Shown: positions 9,776 to 18,266, counted from the stretch's first letter. The stretch is DNA of 64,000 nucleotides from Planctomycetaceae bacterium (GCA_041398785.1 JAWKUA010000002.1:310001-374000), one strand, 5' to 3'. The notes: generated by a model not told the origin, from the sequence alone. Program-made: numbers and translations.

Positions 9776-10765
9776 ATGAACCCTCACGCCGCCGATCGTT
9801 CACGTTCCGATCTGACACGCCGAACGTTTGTTCTGGGAACAGCGGCGCTGAGTGCGTCCGCGGCAATGGGTGCGCCAGCGCAGGACAAGCCGGTCCCGAT
9901 CATTGATACTCACATCCATCTGTTCGACGGCTCGCGTCCCCAGGGAGCCCCGTACGTCGGGCCGGGCGGAGATTCGCCGACGATTTCTCTTCCGGATGAC
10001 TATCGCCGGCTGGCTGTTCCGCTGGGAATCTCGGGAGCCATCAAGGTCGAAGCCAGCCCGTGGGTCGAAGACAACCTTTGGGCGCTGCAGGTCATGCAGC
10101 CCGATGACATGATGCTGGGACTGGTCGGCAACCTTCGTCCGGAGTCTCCCGACTTTCCGGAGCTGCTGATTCGGCACGCAAAGAACCCGCTGTTCCGCGG
10201 CATTCGTCACGGCAACCTGTGGGGCTATGACCTGACGAAGATGGTCAGCAATGATGACTTCATAAAGGGCATGCGACTGTTGTCAGAAACCGACCTGTCG
10301 CTGGACATCGCTAATCCGACGGTGCCGCTTCTGGAAGCTGTGATGAAAGTAAATGACAGCGTGCCCGATCTGCGAATCATCATCGACCACCTGCCGGGGC
10401 TGGAACCGACTCCTGCAACTCAGGCCGCCTATGACAAGGCCATGGCCGAACTGCATCGCCGAAAAAACATCTTTGTCAAACTGTCGGCCGTGATTCATCG
10501 CATTGACGGCAAGATCGTGAAGGATCCGGATGTACATCGACCGCGGCTGGACCGGCTGATTGATGTGTTCGGAGACGACCGGATCATCTTCGGCAGCGAC
10601 TGGCCGAACAGCGACGGCGTCGCTCCGCTGGATCAGATCGTCGGCATCGTCAAAGCCTACTTCGCCGACAAGCCGCGCGAGCTTCAGGAAAAGTACTTCT
10701 GGAAGAACTCCGTGAAAGCCTACAAGTGGAAACCCCGCGCCGCGAATCAGCCGCGCGAGGCGTAG
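9776..10765 (+). CDS. Amidohydrolase_2-family TIM-barrel metal hydrolase, Tat signal
   Basis: This 329-residue protein begins with a Tat-like signal (LTRRTFVLGTAALSASAAMG) and then shows the metal-binding IDTHIHLFDG motif (HxH, about residues 46-48). Further family residues are the GIRHGNLW block, IIIDHLPG (a conserved His on the barrel) and the terminal IIFGSDWPNSDG with the catalytic/metal Asp. This pattern fits the PF04909 amidohydrolase-2 group, which includes lactonases and decarboxylases. It is transcribed divergently from the DUF1549 gene with about 220 bp between. An almost perfect 12-bp hairpin follows the stop codon, and an aldo-keto reductase lies downstream, so the two may share a catabolic pathway such as sugar lactone metabolism; that link is inference. 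Confidence 0.85.
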   Translation: MNPHAADRSRSDLTRRTFVLGTAALSASAAMGAPAQDKPVPIIDTHIHLFDGSRPQGAPYVGPGGDSPTISLPDDYRRLAVPLGISGAIKVEASPWVEDNLWALQVMQPDDMMLGLVGNLRPESPDFPELLIRHAKNPLFRGIRHGNLWGYDLTKMVSNDDFIKGMRLLSETDLSLDIANPTVPLLEAVMKVNDSVPDLRIIIDHLPGLEPTPATQAAYDKAMAELHRRKNIFVKLSAVIHRIDGKIVKDPDVHRPRLDRLIDVFGDDRIIFGSDWPNSDGVAPLDQIVGIVKAYFADKPRELQEKYFWKNSVKAYKWKPRAANQPREA

Positions 10766-10778
10766 TGAGTGGTTTGCT

Positions 10779-10807
10779 CCGGGCCTGCCGTGATGCGGCA
10801 GGCCCGG
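10779..10807 (+). terminator. Strong GC-rich hairpin after amidohydrolase gene
   Basis: A perfect 12-bp inverted repeat (CCGGGCCTGCCG and its complement) encloses the 5-base loop TGATG, starting 13 bases after the amidohydrolase stop. No T-run follows, so it is not a classical intrinsic terminator. It could be a termination, mRNA-end or attenuation structure ahead of the aldo-keto reductase gene. Confidence 0.5.
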
Positions 10808-10901
10808 CGCATGAACAGGTCGCTTCGCTGCCGCTCGGGTCAGACCAGACGGCCGCGTCGCCGGCGACACACCAGTTTTCCGAATCGGGCGGAATCGACA
10901 G

Positions 10902-11915
10902 ATGCAGTATCGGCGCATGGGACGAACCGGGCTGAAGGTTTCCGAGTTTTGTCTGGGGACCATGACGTTTGGTCACGGCACCAGCGAGCACGATGCCGAA
11001 CGCATTGTTCGCGAGGCTCTGGACGCCGGAGTCAATTTCTTCGACACCGCGAATGCCTACAGCGACGGGCAGTCGGAAATCATGCTCGGAAAAGCGCTGC
11101 AGGGTCACCGCGACCAGGCCGTCGTGGCCACGAAGTTCTTCAATCCCATGGGCACAGGACCAAACGATTCCGGGATGTCCCGTCGTCACATCATGCGCGC
11201 GATCGACGACAGCCTGAAGCGGCTGCGGATGGAGTATGTGGACCTGTACTACATCCATCATGTCGACGTGCAGACGCCGATCGAAGAAGCTCTGCGGGCG
11301 ATTGACGACTTAATTCATCAGGGAAAAGTGTGCTATGCCGCGTGCAGCAACTACCCCGCGTGGCGATTGTCCGAAGCGCTGTGGACCAGCGAACGGCACG
11401 GCCTGCATCGCATCGAGTGTTATCAGCCGCAGTACAGTTTGGTGGTCCGTGACATCGAACAGGAAATCCTGCCGCTGTGCCGCCACACCGATCTGGGAGT
11501 CGTGTGCTGGGGACCGCTGGCGGGCGGATTTCTTTCCGGCAAGTATGCTCCCGGAAGCCGGCGGCTTGAAGGCACGCGTTCGGCTGAAGGCTGGGTGTTT
11601 TCCGAGAGCTGGTTCGCGGCCAGCGCCGATCAGACACTCGAAACGGTGCTGCGCATCGCGCGGGAGCTGGGACGTTCGCCGGCTCAGGTCGCTCTTCGCT
11701 GGGTACTTGACCGGCCGGGAATCACGGCGGCGATTGCCGGCGCCAGAACCATCGAACAATGGCGCGACAACCTGGGTTGTGTCGGATGGTCGCTGCCGGA
11801 GGAGGCGATGCGGGAACTGACCGCCGTGTCTGCGCTGCCGGACCGCTATCCCGAATCCATCGAAAAGTCGATGCATCTGCGGCGCGACAATGCGGTCCGC
11901 TCGCCGACCCGATGA
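10902..11915 (+). CDS. Aldo/keto reductase
   Basis: A 337-residue NADPH-dependent oxidoreductase with a full AKR barrel. The catalytic tetrad regions are visible: FFDTANAY (Asp and Tyr), AVVATKFF (Lys) and VDLYYIHHVD (His). The cofactor-binding end reads GVVCWGPLAGGFLSGKY, then the C-terminal ARELGRSPAQVALRWVL and IAGARTIEQWRDNLG. The N-terminus MQYRRMGRTGLKVSEFCLGTM is the standard start, so the ATG at 10902 is secure. It resembles the AKR11/12-like group often annotated as YajO or tyrosine-auxotrophy-type reductases. It follows the Tat-exported amidohydrolase on the same strand but is itself cytoplasmic. Substrate unknown. Confidence 0.93.
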   Translation: MQYRRMGRTGLKVSEFCLGTMTFGHGTSEHDAERIVREALDAGVNFFDTANAYSDGQSEIMLGKALQGHRDQAVVATKFFNPMGTGPNDSGMSRRHIMRAIDDSLKRLRMEYVDLYYIHHVDVQTPIEEALRAIDDLIHQGKVCYAACSNYPAWRLSEALWTSERHGLHRIECYQPQYSLVVRDIEQEILPLCRHTDLGVVCWGPLAGGFLSGKYAPGSRRLEGTRSAEGWVFSESWFAASADQTLETVLRIARELGRSPAQVALRWVLDRPGITAAIAGARTIEQWRDNLGCVGWSLPEEAMRELTAVSALPDRYPESIEKSMHLRRDNAVRSPTR

Positions 11916-11967
11916 ATTTCCGGAAACGGTCGCGCAACGATGAGTTCGCTTCCAGGGTTCTGGTTCA

Positions 11968-14900
11968 TCAGGTCCAGTGGCACAGCGATTCGATATGCGC
12001 CGCGGAACCGTCACGCAGCCAGCCGTCAAGCTGCGCGGGATCCTTCAACTGCTGTCCGCGCAAAGTCGGCACGGCAAGGAATGCGCAGCGAACGTCGGGC
12101 AGTGCCGACATGTCTCCCCACAGTTTTTCGAACTGCGAAACCGGATAGACGTCTTCCTGTCCGTGGCCCCAGCGCTTCTTGACGTCTTTCAATGTGATGT
12201 AGGTCGGCATGCGGCGGCCGATGTCCCGGATCGCTGCATCGATCTTGGCCGAATCTCCCAGATCAGCGCGAGTCAGGCCAAACCGCTGCAGCAACCGGTC
12301 GATGCTGATCCATGACGTGGCGGAGTTGTACCACGTCAGAAAGAACTCATCTTCTTCGCGCGGCATCGCCAGTCCTTCGACAAGCCGCACTCGGCCGTCG
12401 ACGCGCGCGAGTCCGCCGCCGCGATCCTCCAGCCGTCGCGTGATGACTTCGAATGACAAATCCGCATCCGCTTCGATGTGCATCCCCAGAATCGCCGGGT
12501 CCAGGCAGGCTCCCAGCGTGTCGATGTTGTGCAGCATCAGGTACTTCAACTGCGGCCGTTCTTCCAGAACCGACTTCAGCGTACCGTTCCTCAGCAGGTT
12601 GGGAATCTCGTACCAGTGGCCGACCGGATGCAGGCACTGCGACGGCAGGTTGTCCGTGTAGTCGGCCGCTTCGCCGCAGGTTCGTGCCCAGTTGATCAGC
12701 GCCGCGCGCAGACTGGCGCGGACCTTTTCCTTTTGTTCGTCCAGAATCTGCTGAGCCAGCTCTTCCCAGGCAAACTGCAGATCCCGAACGGTGGGAATCA
12801 TTCGCAGACCGACCGCCAGGCCCCGCGAAATTCGGATGTGCCCCGCGTCGGCGCGGCGAGCGACCGCGCGGCGAATCGGATCTTCCGTCAGGTATCCGGT
12901 CGTCACAATGTGCAGGGGTGCGACGCCAAACTGTTCGCCGGTGAACCGGGATTTCGCGAAGTGAATGTCCAGGAATGACCGAAACTCACCGCCCAGCCGG
13001 CAGAACGGATTCAGCGCCTTGACCACGCCGGCGCCCTGAGTCCAGCGGCTGCCGACTCCGGCCGCCAGCGTCACGACACCGACTTCTCCGCGGGACAGGG
13101 CATCACGGCCCGCGGCGACGGCGCTGGACGGAATCTGTTCGCGAGCATCGACGACGTCTCCCGCGCGGACGTCTTCTATCGTGGCGGAAGGATGCAGGCG
13201 ATTCTGAGCCAGCCCCAGCCGGCCGGCGCGCAGGTCTTCCCGAATCTGTTCATGCGCAATGGAATCGAATCCGTTCGTTTTCAGGATGTCATCCAGCGAC
13301 TCGGAACTTCTGTCTTCGTGCGTCGTGGAGGGCAGGATTCGCTGCAGAAGCTGCGAAGCAAGTCCGGCGGAACCGTTCTGAATCCGGCACACATCGCCGA
13401 CGCGCTGCAGTTCCGTTCGAACCATCGGGCTCAGCGTTGAGACACCGCGGCGCAGCCAGCCGGGGACCATCAGAGCGTGATAGCCGACGGGCATGCCGCC
13501 ATCGGTCCGCAGGTCCGCGCTGGTGCCGCTGTCGTTGATTTCAAAATCGTACACGACCGGGTCCATGGCGAACGGAACACTGCTCTGCATTTCCCGTTTG
13601 ACGTCCAGCATCGTCCGCTGCAGCCAGTCCTGAGCCTGCTCGCGGATGGCGGGCTCAAAGATGAACCCCATTCCGCCGCCGGCCATTCCGCCCAGCATCC
13701 AGAAACCGTGAAAGCGGTTGCCAAACTGTCGCCGACATTCATCGATCAGACGTTCCGTGTACGCGTTGGTACACCATGGAATGATCGCCTGCAGCGGCTG
13801 GTGGAAGTTTTCGTCGGTGGCTCGCCCGATGGCCGCAATGTCGCCGTCCTTCAATGCCTGAACAGCTCGGTCGAGAAGTTCGATCGCACGGCCGCGCGCC
13901 CTCCATTCAGCGGAACTGCGCAGCAGGTATTTTTCCGTCACCATCTCCAGAATCGGTCCGACGTTCTGAGCCATGCCGCCGTGGACCAGAACCAGACTGT
14001 CCTGCAGCCTGCGGCGTGATTCCGTCGAAACCTCATCACGGCTGAACACATGGTGCTGCGGCATCAGCCGTCCGCGACTGACGCCCCATTCGGGATCTCC
14101 ATCAGCGGACATGCAGCCTTCAATCAGCTTGATGCCCGGCCAGATTCCTCCCGAATCCTGCCAGCCGCCGCCGGAGCCTCCCAGCCATTCGCCAAGGATC
14201 GCGCGGGCCGCCACGATGCGCCGATCGTCTTCGTCCAGCGGACCTGTCAGCGACGACACCTGACTGGTGGCTCGCATGCAGATCGAAATCAATGATCCCA
14301 GCAGGTTCGTCGAAACGGCCAGCCGCGAGCCCTTCGGGATATCGTTGACGCGGCTGACGATTTCCAGGCCCAGTCCCGGCCCGATCATCCGCGACAGGAC
14401 TTCCGAAATCCGTCCGCCGCAGCCTTCCATTCCCGGCGGGACAATTCCCGAAGCGATCACCGCCGCTTTCAGCAGTCCCAGATAATCCCGGGCGAAGTCA
14501 AAGACCTCGTTGATGTCACGAATATCCACCACGGAATCCAGGTCGATACTCACCAGCCGCAGCACCGGCTCATCAATGACGCGCAGACTGCAGTCGATGG
14601 GTGGTTCCGGCGCCGCATGACGTCCGCGAACCGCCAGGTTCACGGACGCGTTGATCACGCGGGCTCCTTCCGGAAAATCCATTCCCAGAAAGAAAATGTC
14701 ACTCCAGCCGCTGTGAGTAAAGTCCATCCGGACCGCCGTGTGTTCGCGCAGAACCGGATAGCCCGCGGCACCAGGCCGTTTCAGTTCCGGACGAATCTTC
14801 AGTGGAATGTCGGCCGGATGACCGGTGCGAAACATCCACTGATTTCCGCGAACCGACCGAACACTGCGGCGAACCTGGTCAGCCAGAGTCTGAAACGCCA

Positions 14901-15267
14901 GCCGATGAAACGACTCCGCCAGAGCACTGCTGACCGTGACGGACGGCCCGTCCAGCCGCTGCGTCGCCTGAAACAGATCGATCGCTTCGGGAAACCGGCG
15001 GTTCAGCAGAAACTCGTAACCTTCGTATGGAATGCGGCCGGTCTCGCGCCCCTTCAGCAGCGGCGGAAGCTGAAACCGGTGGATGGCATACAAGAAAAAC
15101 AGTGCCCGAACTCGTTCGTACAGATTCGGCGACTGACGACGAAACGCATCCAGGTGACCACATTCCCGCAGCAGTTCATCGGCGGACAATCCGGCGCACG
15201 CCGATTCCAGCGCCGTGTGCCGCAGCGGAGTTTCATTCGTCGTGATGATTTCGATCAGTGGAGACAT
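11968..15267 (-). CDS. Fusion of GHMP sugar kinase-like and UDPGP-type uridylyltransferase-like domains
   Basis: A 1099-residue protein. The first ~160 residues match no family I know. From about residue 160 a GHMP-kinase-like region appears: MDFTHSGWSDI with ARVINASVNLAVRGR (substrate/N-terminal GHMP block), PKGSRLAVSTNLLGSL (the P-G-S-G-L-G-x-S-S-like phosphate loop, degenerate), GGGWQDSGGIWPGIK (fucokinase/heptose-kinase-like) and GGMAGGGMGFIF (C-terminal glycine motif). From about residue 700 a pyrophosphorylase-like half follows: VTLAAGVGSRWTQGAGVVKAL (20-residue core from V to A), MLHNIDTLGACLDPAI and GGGLARVDGRVRLVEG, resembling the UTP-glucose-1-P uridylyltransferase (UDPGP) fold. It would phosphorylate a sugar at C1 and then activate it as a nucleotide sugar. 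It lies downstream of a GalU-like gene, probably as one transcript. Confidence 0.72.
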   Translation of the reverse strand: MSPLIEIITTNETPLRHTALESACAGLSADELLRECGHLDAFRRQSPNLYERVRALFFLYAIHRFQLPPLLKGRETGRIPYEGYEFLLNRRFPEAIDLFQATQRLDGPSVTVSSALAESFHRLAFQTLADQVRRSVRSVRGNQWMFRTGHPADIPLKIRPELKRPGAAGYPVLREHTAVRMDFTHSGWSDIFFLGMDFPEGARVINASVNLAVRGRHAAPEPPIDCSLRVIDEPVLRLVSIDLDSVVDIRDINEVFDFARDYLGLLKAAVIASGIVPPGMEGCGGRISEVLSRMIGPGLGLEIVSRVNDIPKGSRLAVSTNLLGSLISICMRATSQVSSLTGPLDEDDRRIVAARAILGEWLGGSGGGWQDSGGIWPGIKLIEGCMSADGDPEWGVSRGRLMPQHHVFSRDEVSTESRRRLQDSLVLVHGGMAQNVGPILEMVTEKYLLRSSAEWRARGRAIELLDRAVQALKDGDIAAIGRATDENFHQPLQAIIPWCTNAYTERLIDECRRQFGNRFHGFWMLGGMAGGGMGFIFEPAIREQAQDWLQRTMLDVKREMQSSVPFAMDPVVYDFEINDSGTSADLRTDGGMPVGYHALMVPGWLRRGVSTLSPMVRTELQRVGDVCRIQNGSAGLASQLLQRILPSTTHEDRSSESLDDILKTNGFDSIAHEQIREDLRAGRLGLAQNRLHPSATIEDVRAGDVVDAREQIPSSAVAAGRDALSRGEVGVVTLAAGVGSRWTQGAGVVKALNPFCRLGGEFRSFLDIHFAKSRFTGEQFGVAPLHIVTTGYLTEDPIRRAVARRADAGHIRISRGLAVGLRMIPTVRDLQFAWEELAQQILDEQKEKVRASLRAALINWARTCGEAADYTDNLPSQCLHPVGHWYEIPNLLRNGTLKSVLEERPQLKYLMLHNIDTLGACLDPAILGMHIEADADLSFEVITRRLEDRGGGLARVDGRVRLVEGLAMPREEDEFFLTWYNSATSWISIDRLLQRFGLTRADLGDSAKIDAAIRDIGRRMPTYITLKDVKKRWGHGQEDVYPVSQFEKLWGDMSALPDVRCAFLAVPTLRGQQLKDPAQLDGWLRDGSAAHIESLCHWT

Positions 15268-15361
15268 GCGGGGTCGTTCGTATCTTCGCCGGAATGCGAC
15301 TGAACTTCGGAATCGCGGGACTTCGCGGGCTTTTGCCGGAGGCCGGTTCCGGCAACATTCG

Positions 15362-16210
15362 TCAGCCGGACTGGGCCTCGCTGAGCAGCCGTATGAGTTC
15401 CGTCAACAGCAGGTCGCGATCGTCTCCGGAAAGCGTGAGCGCCAGTTGAGCCTTCAGCAATCCGTAACGTTCGCTGATGTTGTATCGCGACCCGTTGATC
15501 ACCAGAGCCAGGTACCGTTCCGACTGCAGCAGTTGATTCAGCGAACTGCTCAGGTCGATGGATTCTCCGGGGTCGGCACTCGCCAGTCTCCGTTCGAGCA
15601 GCTCAAACACGCGAGCCGTCAGCACATGCATCCCGAACATGCACAGGTAATATCCGGCGCGCTGGCCGGCCACGATCAGTTTCTGTTCGGCGACGGTCGG
15701 TGTCGGCTTTTCAATCACGGTGCTGACTTCGTACAAGTGCTGCGCCTGAGCCAGCGGGACGCCTCCCACCGCGCCGAACTGCGTGACTTCGTTTTCCCGC
15801 GTCGGCTGAATGGCGGACACCGCGCATTCGTAATGGTCTGCGGCATCGATCAACTGACGCACGCAACTGTTTTCACAGCGACTCAGGAACAGATGGTCCG
15901 ACACCAGATGCAGACAGGCTTCGCCGTCGACGAACGACCTTGCCCGCAGCAGAGCGTCACCGTAACCGCGAGGATTGTCCTGTTCGAAAAACACGATGCG
16001 GCCGGAATGCGGCCCGGCCGCCGAAACGTAGTGTTCCGCCTGCCCCGGCCTGATGATCAGCGCGACGTCATCAATGCCCGCTTCGATGACTTCGTCCAGC
16101 ATGTACCGCAGCGCTGTCCGGACTTCGCCGCGCCGGTCCACCAGCGTCTGCAGAGGCAATCGTGCGTGATTCTCGCCGGCGGCCGTAATAATCGCCTTGC
16201 GGATTTTCAT
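15362..16210 (-). CDS. GalU-like sugar nucleotidyltransferase with altered signature motif
   Basis: A 282-residue nucleotidyltransferase-fold protein resembling UTP-glucose-1-phosphate uridylyltransferase: KIRKAIITAAG at the start, DEVIEAGIDDVALIIRPGQ, FEQDNPRGYGDALLRAR (matching the GalU QxxxxGxGxAxxxA region), LHLVSDHLFL (acceptor metal site region) and VIEKPTPTVAEQKL (the conserved K-P). The normal GxGTRxxPxxK signature is not intact: after AAG the sequence reads ENHARLPLQTLVDRRGEV, lacking the usual GTR and having no clear P-K. It may be a diverged enzyme or regulatory paralogue. It is immediately upstream of the kinase-pyrophosphorylase fusion (95 bp gap), implying a shared nucleotide-sugar role. 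Confidence 0.75.
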   Translation of the reverse strand: MKIRKAIITAAGENHARLPLQTLVDRRGEVRTALRYMLDEVIEAGIDDVALIIRPGQAEHYVSAAGPHSGRIVFFEQDNPRGYGDALLRARSFVDGEACLHLVSDHLFLSRCENSCVRQLIDAADHYECAVSAIQPTRENEVTQFGAVGGVPLAQAQHLYEVSTVIEKPTPTVAEQKLIVAGQRAGYYLCMFGMHVLTARVFELLERRLASADPGESIDLSSSLNQLLQSERYLALVINGSRYNISERYGLLKAQLALTLSGDDRDLLLTELIRLLSEAQSG

Positions 16211-16428
16211 GAACCGAGGATCCTATGGTGAATGTGGCAGTCAGCCGAAGAACCGTGCTTGTACGCCGATCACGCGGACTTTTCCAGAAATCTTCGCCGG
16301 CCTGTGTCCGGAATCGGCAGCTACCGCAGACTCCGGCCCGGATTATTCCGGGAACGGCGATGAATCGTGACCCGGCTAAGAAAAACCACGTCCGTCCTTC
16401 CTTCGTCCTTCCTTCCAGCGTGTGCCCC

Positions 16429-17553
16429 ATGAAGAAACTTCGAAACGTTGAATTGGTGTTGGTCGTCGCGGCCCTTTCGCTTTGCGTCACTTCAGCCTTC
16501 GTGGGTTCTGCTGCTGCCGATGAGCCGCAGCAGGGTGACGTGAGGAATCTGAATCTCGGCGGTGACGTGAGTCTGGAACTGGTCTTCATCCCGCCGGGAC
16601 CATTCCAAATGGGCAGCACGGCGGAAGAGAAAGCGTGGGCGACGGGTATTGAAGGTGGTGCTCAGCCGGGAACGGAGCGTGAACAGTACGAGGGCGAACC
16701 GCGTCCGATGCGCGTGGGCCAAGGATTCTGGATGGGACGCACAGAAGTGACGCGCGGCCAGTTTCGGCAGTTCATCGAAGATTCCGGTTACGTCACCGAC
16801 GCCGAACAGCCGGGCGGGATGACTCAGGTGTTTGATCACGAATGGGACCGGTACTACCGCGGCACATCAATCGTGCATCCGTGGAAGTCGGTGTCTGACA
16901 AAAGCTGGCGGGATCCCGGCTTCGGCATTCCGATGCAGGACGATTTTCCCGTCGTCTGTGTCAGTTATCAGGACATGAAAGCCTTCTGTCGCTGGTTGAC
17001 CGATCGGGAACGCAAAGCGGGGCGTCTGGCGGATGACCTGGAAATTCGGCTGCCCACCGAAGCCGAATGGGCTTATGCCTGCCGCGGTGGAAGTCGGGAA
17101 AGCCATTACTTCTGGTGGGGCAACGATCTGATGGAAGGCAAGGGCCGGTTCAACATCTCGGCCGTCGATTTTCTGCCGGGGCGAGACACCGTCTGGCCGC
17201 TGGCGAATGCTCCGTGGAGCGACGGTTATGCGTTCCTGTCGCCGGTCGATCACTACGGCGAACGCGGTCGCAACGGCTTCGGACTGGCCGACATGTGCGG
17301 CGGCGTCTGGGAATTCGTTCTCGACGACTTCGACCCCACCGGCGGACACGAAGAAGTGCATTATCTGGACAGGGAACAACTCACCGTCTCGCGCCCGGTG
17401 TGTCGCGGCGGCAACTACTTCGACGTTCCCGGCAACGCCCGCTGCGCCGTTCGTCTGGGCATCGCGAGCATCACGTACTCCGATTCCCGAGACGGCTTTC
17501 GCATCTGTCTCGGCAAAGAACGCAGGACCGTGCCGGTTCCGCGGACGCCGTAG
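16429..17553 (+). CDS. SUMF1/FGE-fold protein, secreted, catalytic cysteines not conserved
   Basis: The start is placed at the ATG opening a clear signal peptide (MKKLRNVELVLVVAALSLCV, cleavage near SAAADE). Longer in-frame starts exist upstream but encode no signal. The 374-residue product has the formylglycine-generating-enzyme sulfatase fold: FIPPGPFQMGSTAEEKAW, FWMGRTEVTRGQFRQFIEDSG, PVVCVSYQDMKAFCRWLT, IRLPTEAEWAYACRGG, GFGLADMCGGVWEFVLD and the terminal GFRICLG. True copper FGE has two active-site Cys around its RGGS(Y/F)xCxxxxC segment; here that region reads CRGGNYFDVPGNARCAVRL, so neither canonical Cys is present. It is therefore unlikely to install formylglycine, although a sulfatase gene lies 11 kb away. 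It may be a carbohydrate or protein binding member of the fold. Confidence 0.85.
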   Translation: MKKLRNVELVLVVAALSLCVTSAFVGSAAADEPQQGDVRNLNLGGDVSLELVFIPPGPFQMGSTAEEKAWATGIEGGAQPGTEREQYEGEPRPMRVGQGFWMGRTEVTRGQFRQFIEDSGYVTDAEQPGGMTQVFDHEWDRYYRGTSIVHPWKSVSDKSWRDPGFGIPMQDDFPVVCVSYQDMKAFCRWLTDRERKAGRLADDLEIRLPTEAEWAYACRGGSRESHYFWWGNDLMEGKGRFNISAVDFLPGRDTVWPLANAPWSDGYAFLSPVDHYGERGRNGFGLADMCGGVWEFVLDDFDPTGGHEEVHYLDREQLTVSRPVCRGGNYFDVPGNARCAVRLGIASITYSDSRDGFRICLGKERRTVPVPRTP

Positions 17554-17717
17554 AATTCCTGGATCGGGGCTGCGACGACGGGCTCGAATTTCCGCAAACC
17601 ACCTGGCGGCACTGCAGTTGACTCCTGTTGGTCTCAGCGTCAGTTGTGGTACTCTGCCAGTCGGCGGGACTTCAATTTCTGCCCGATTCACAGACTTCTG
17701 CATCGACACGAAATCTC

Positions 17718-18266
17718 ATGGCGAGTTCCGATCCTGAAATCAAGCACACTGCGGCGCCGGATCTGACTCTGGCCTGTGGCACAGACGGTCCCGTGACTCT
17801 TTCGAGCCTTTGGGAAGCGCAGCCGGTGGTGCTGATTTTCGTCCGGCATCTGGGCTGACCACTCTGTCGCAGGCACGTGGTCGACGTGCGGGATAACTAC
17901 GGCAGATTTCAGAATGCCGGCGGTCGTGTGGCGGTGGTTTCGATGGCCGAGCCGAAACAAGCATCCGCCTTTCGGGCTCAGTTCGAACTGCCGTTTCCGC
18001 TGCTGGAAGACCCCGAACGAATCGCCTACCGCGCGTTCGGACTGAAACGCGGCGGGCTGGCCGACGTGGCTGGCCCCGAAGTCTGGAAAGCCGGATTCAG
18101 CGCGCTTGTGAATAGCGGTGCGGGGATCCCCCGAGGCGACGCGCTTCAGCTTGGAGGCGTGTTTATCATCGACACGGCGGGGCAGATCCGATACGCCCAC
18201 CGTTCCACGCATTCGGCTGATGTGCCTGGCATCGATGAGTTGATCGCTGTACTTGAGTCGCTTTGA
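17718..18266 (+). CDS. Candidate selenoprotein: SelU/PRXL2-like AhpC/TSA redox protein with in-frame TGA (Sec47)
   Basis: Two adjacent same-frame open stretches join through a single TGA at 17856-17858 to give 182 residues. Reading that codon as U gives LIFVRHLGUPLCRRH, the position where AhpC/TSA_2 (PRXL2/SelU-like) proteins carry CxxC after an F-x-R-x-x-G strand. The flanks fit the fold on both sides: PDLTLACGTDGPVTLSSLW before the TGA; VVDVRDNYGRFQNAGGRVAVVS, FELPFPLLEDPERIAYRAFGL and LGGVFIIDTAGQIRYAHRS after it. The ATG at 17718 opens the conserved part. A SECIS-like hairpin lies 20 nt after the TGA. The predicted role is a cytoplasmic thiol/selenol peroxidase or reductase. Alternatives are a nonsense mutation or a base-call error. 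The gene follows the FGE-fold gene by 164 bp on the same strand. Confidence 0.75.
17856..17889 (+). promoter_or_regulatory. Putative bacterial SECIS element (UGA plus downstream hairpin)
   Basis: After the in-frame TGA, bases 17873-17878 (GCACGT) pair perfectly with 17884-17889 (ACGTGC), exposing the 5-base loop GGTCG at 17879-17883. The loop starts 20 nt after the TGA and begins with G, as the bacterial SelB-binding elements do; the E. coli fdhF apical loop also contains GGUC. The structure lies inside the coding region, as in bacteria. A competing stem (17857-17862 with 17877-17882) is possible. Confidence 0.6.

Noticed and set aside
17628..17858. Treating the two halves of the redox gene as a pseudogene or two genes
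   Set aside because: Same frame, TGA at the catalytic column and intact downstream family sequence make Sec decoding more likely, though not proven.
17857..17882. GACCAC/GTGGTC stem starting at the TGA
   Set aside because: It is a possible fold but places the apical loop too close to the UGA; the downstream hairpin fits SECIS spacing better. Kept as a competing structure.
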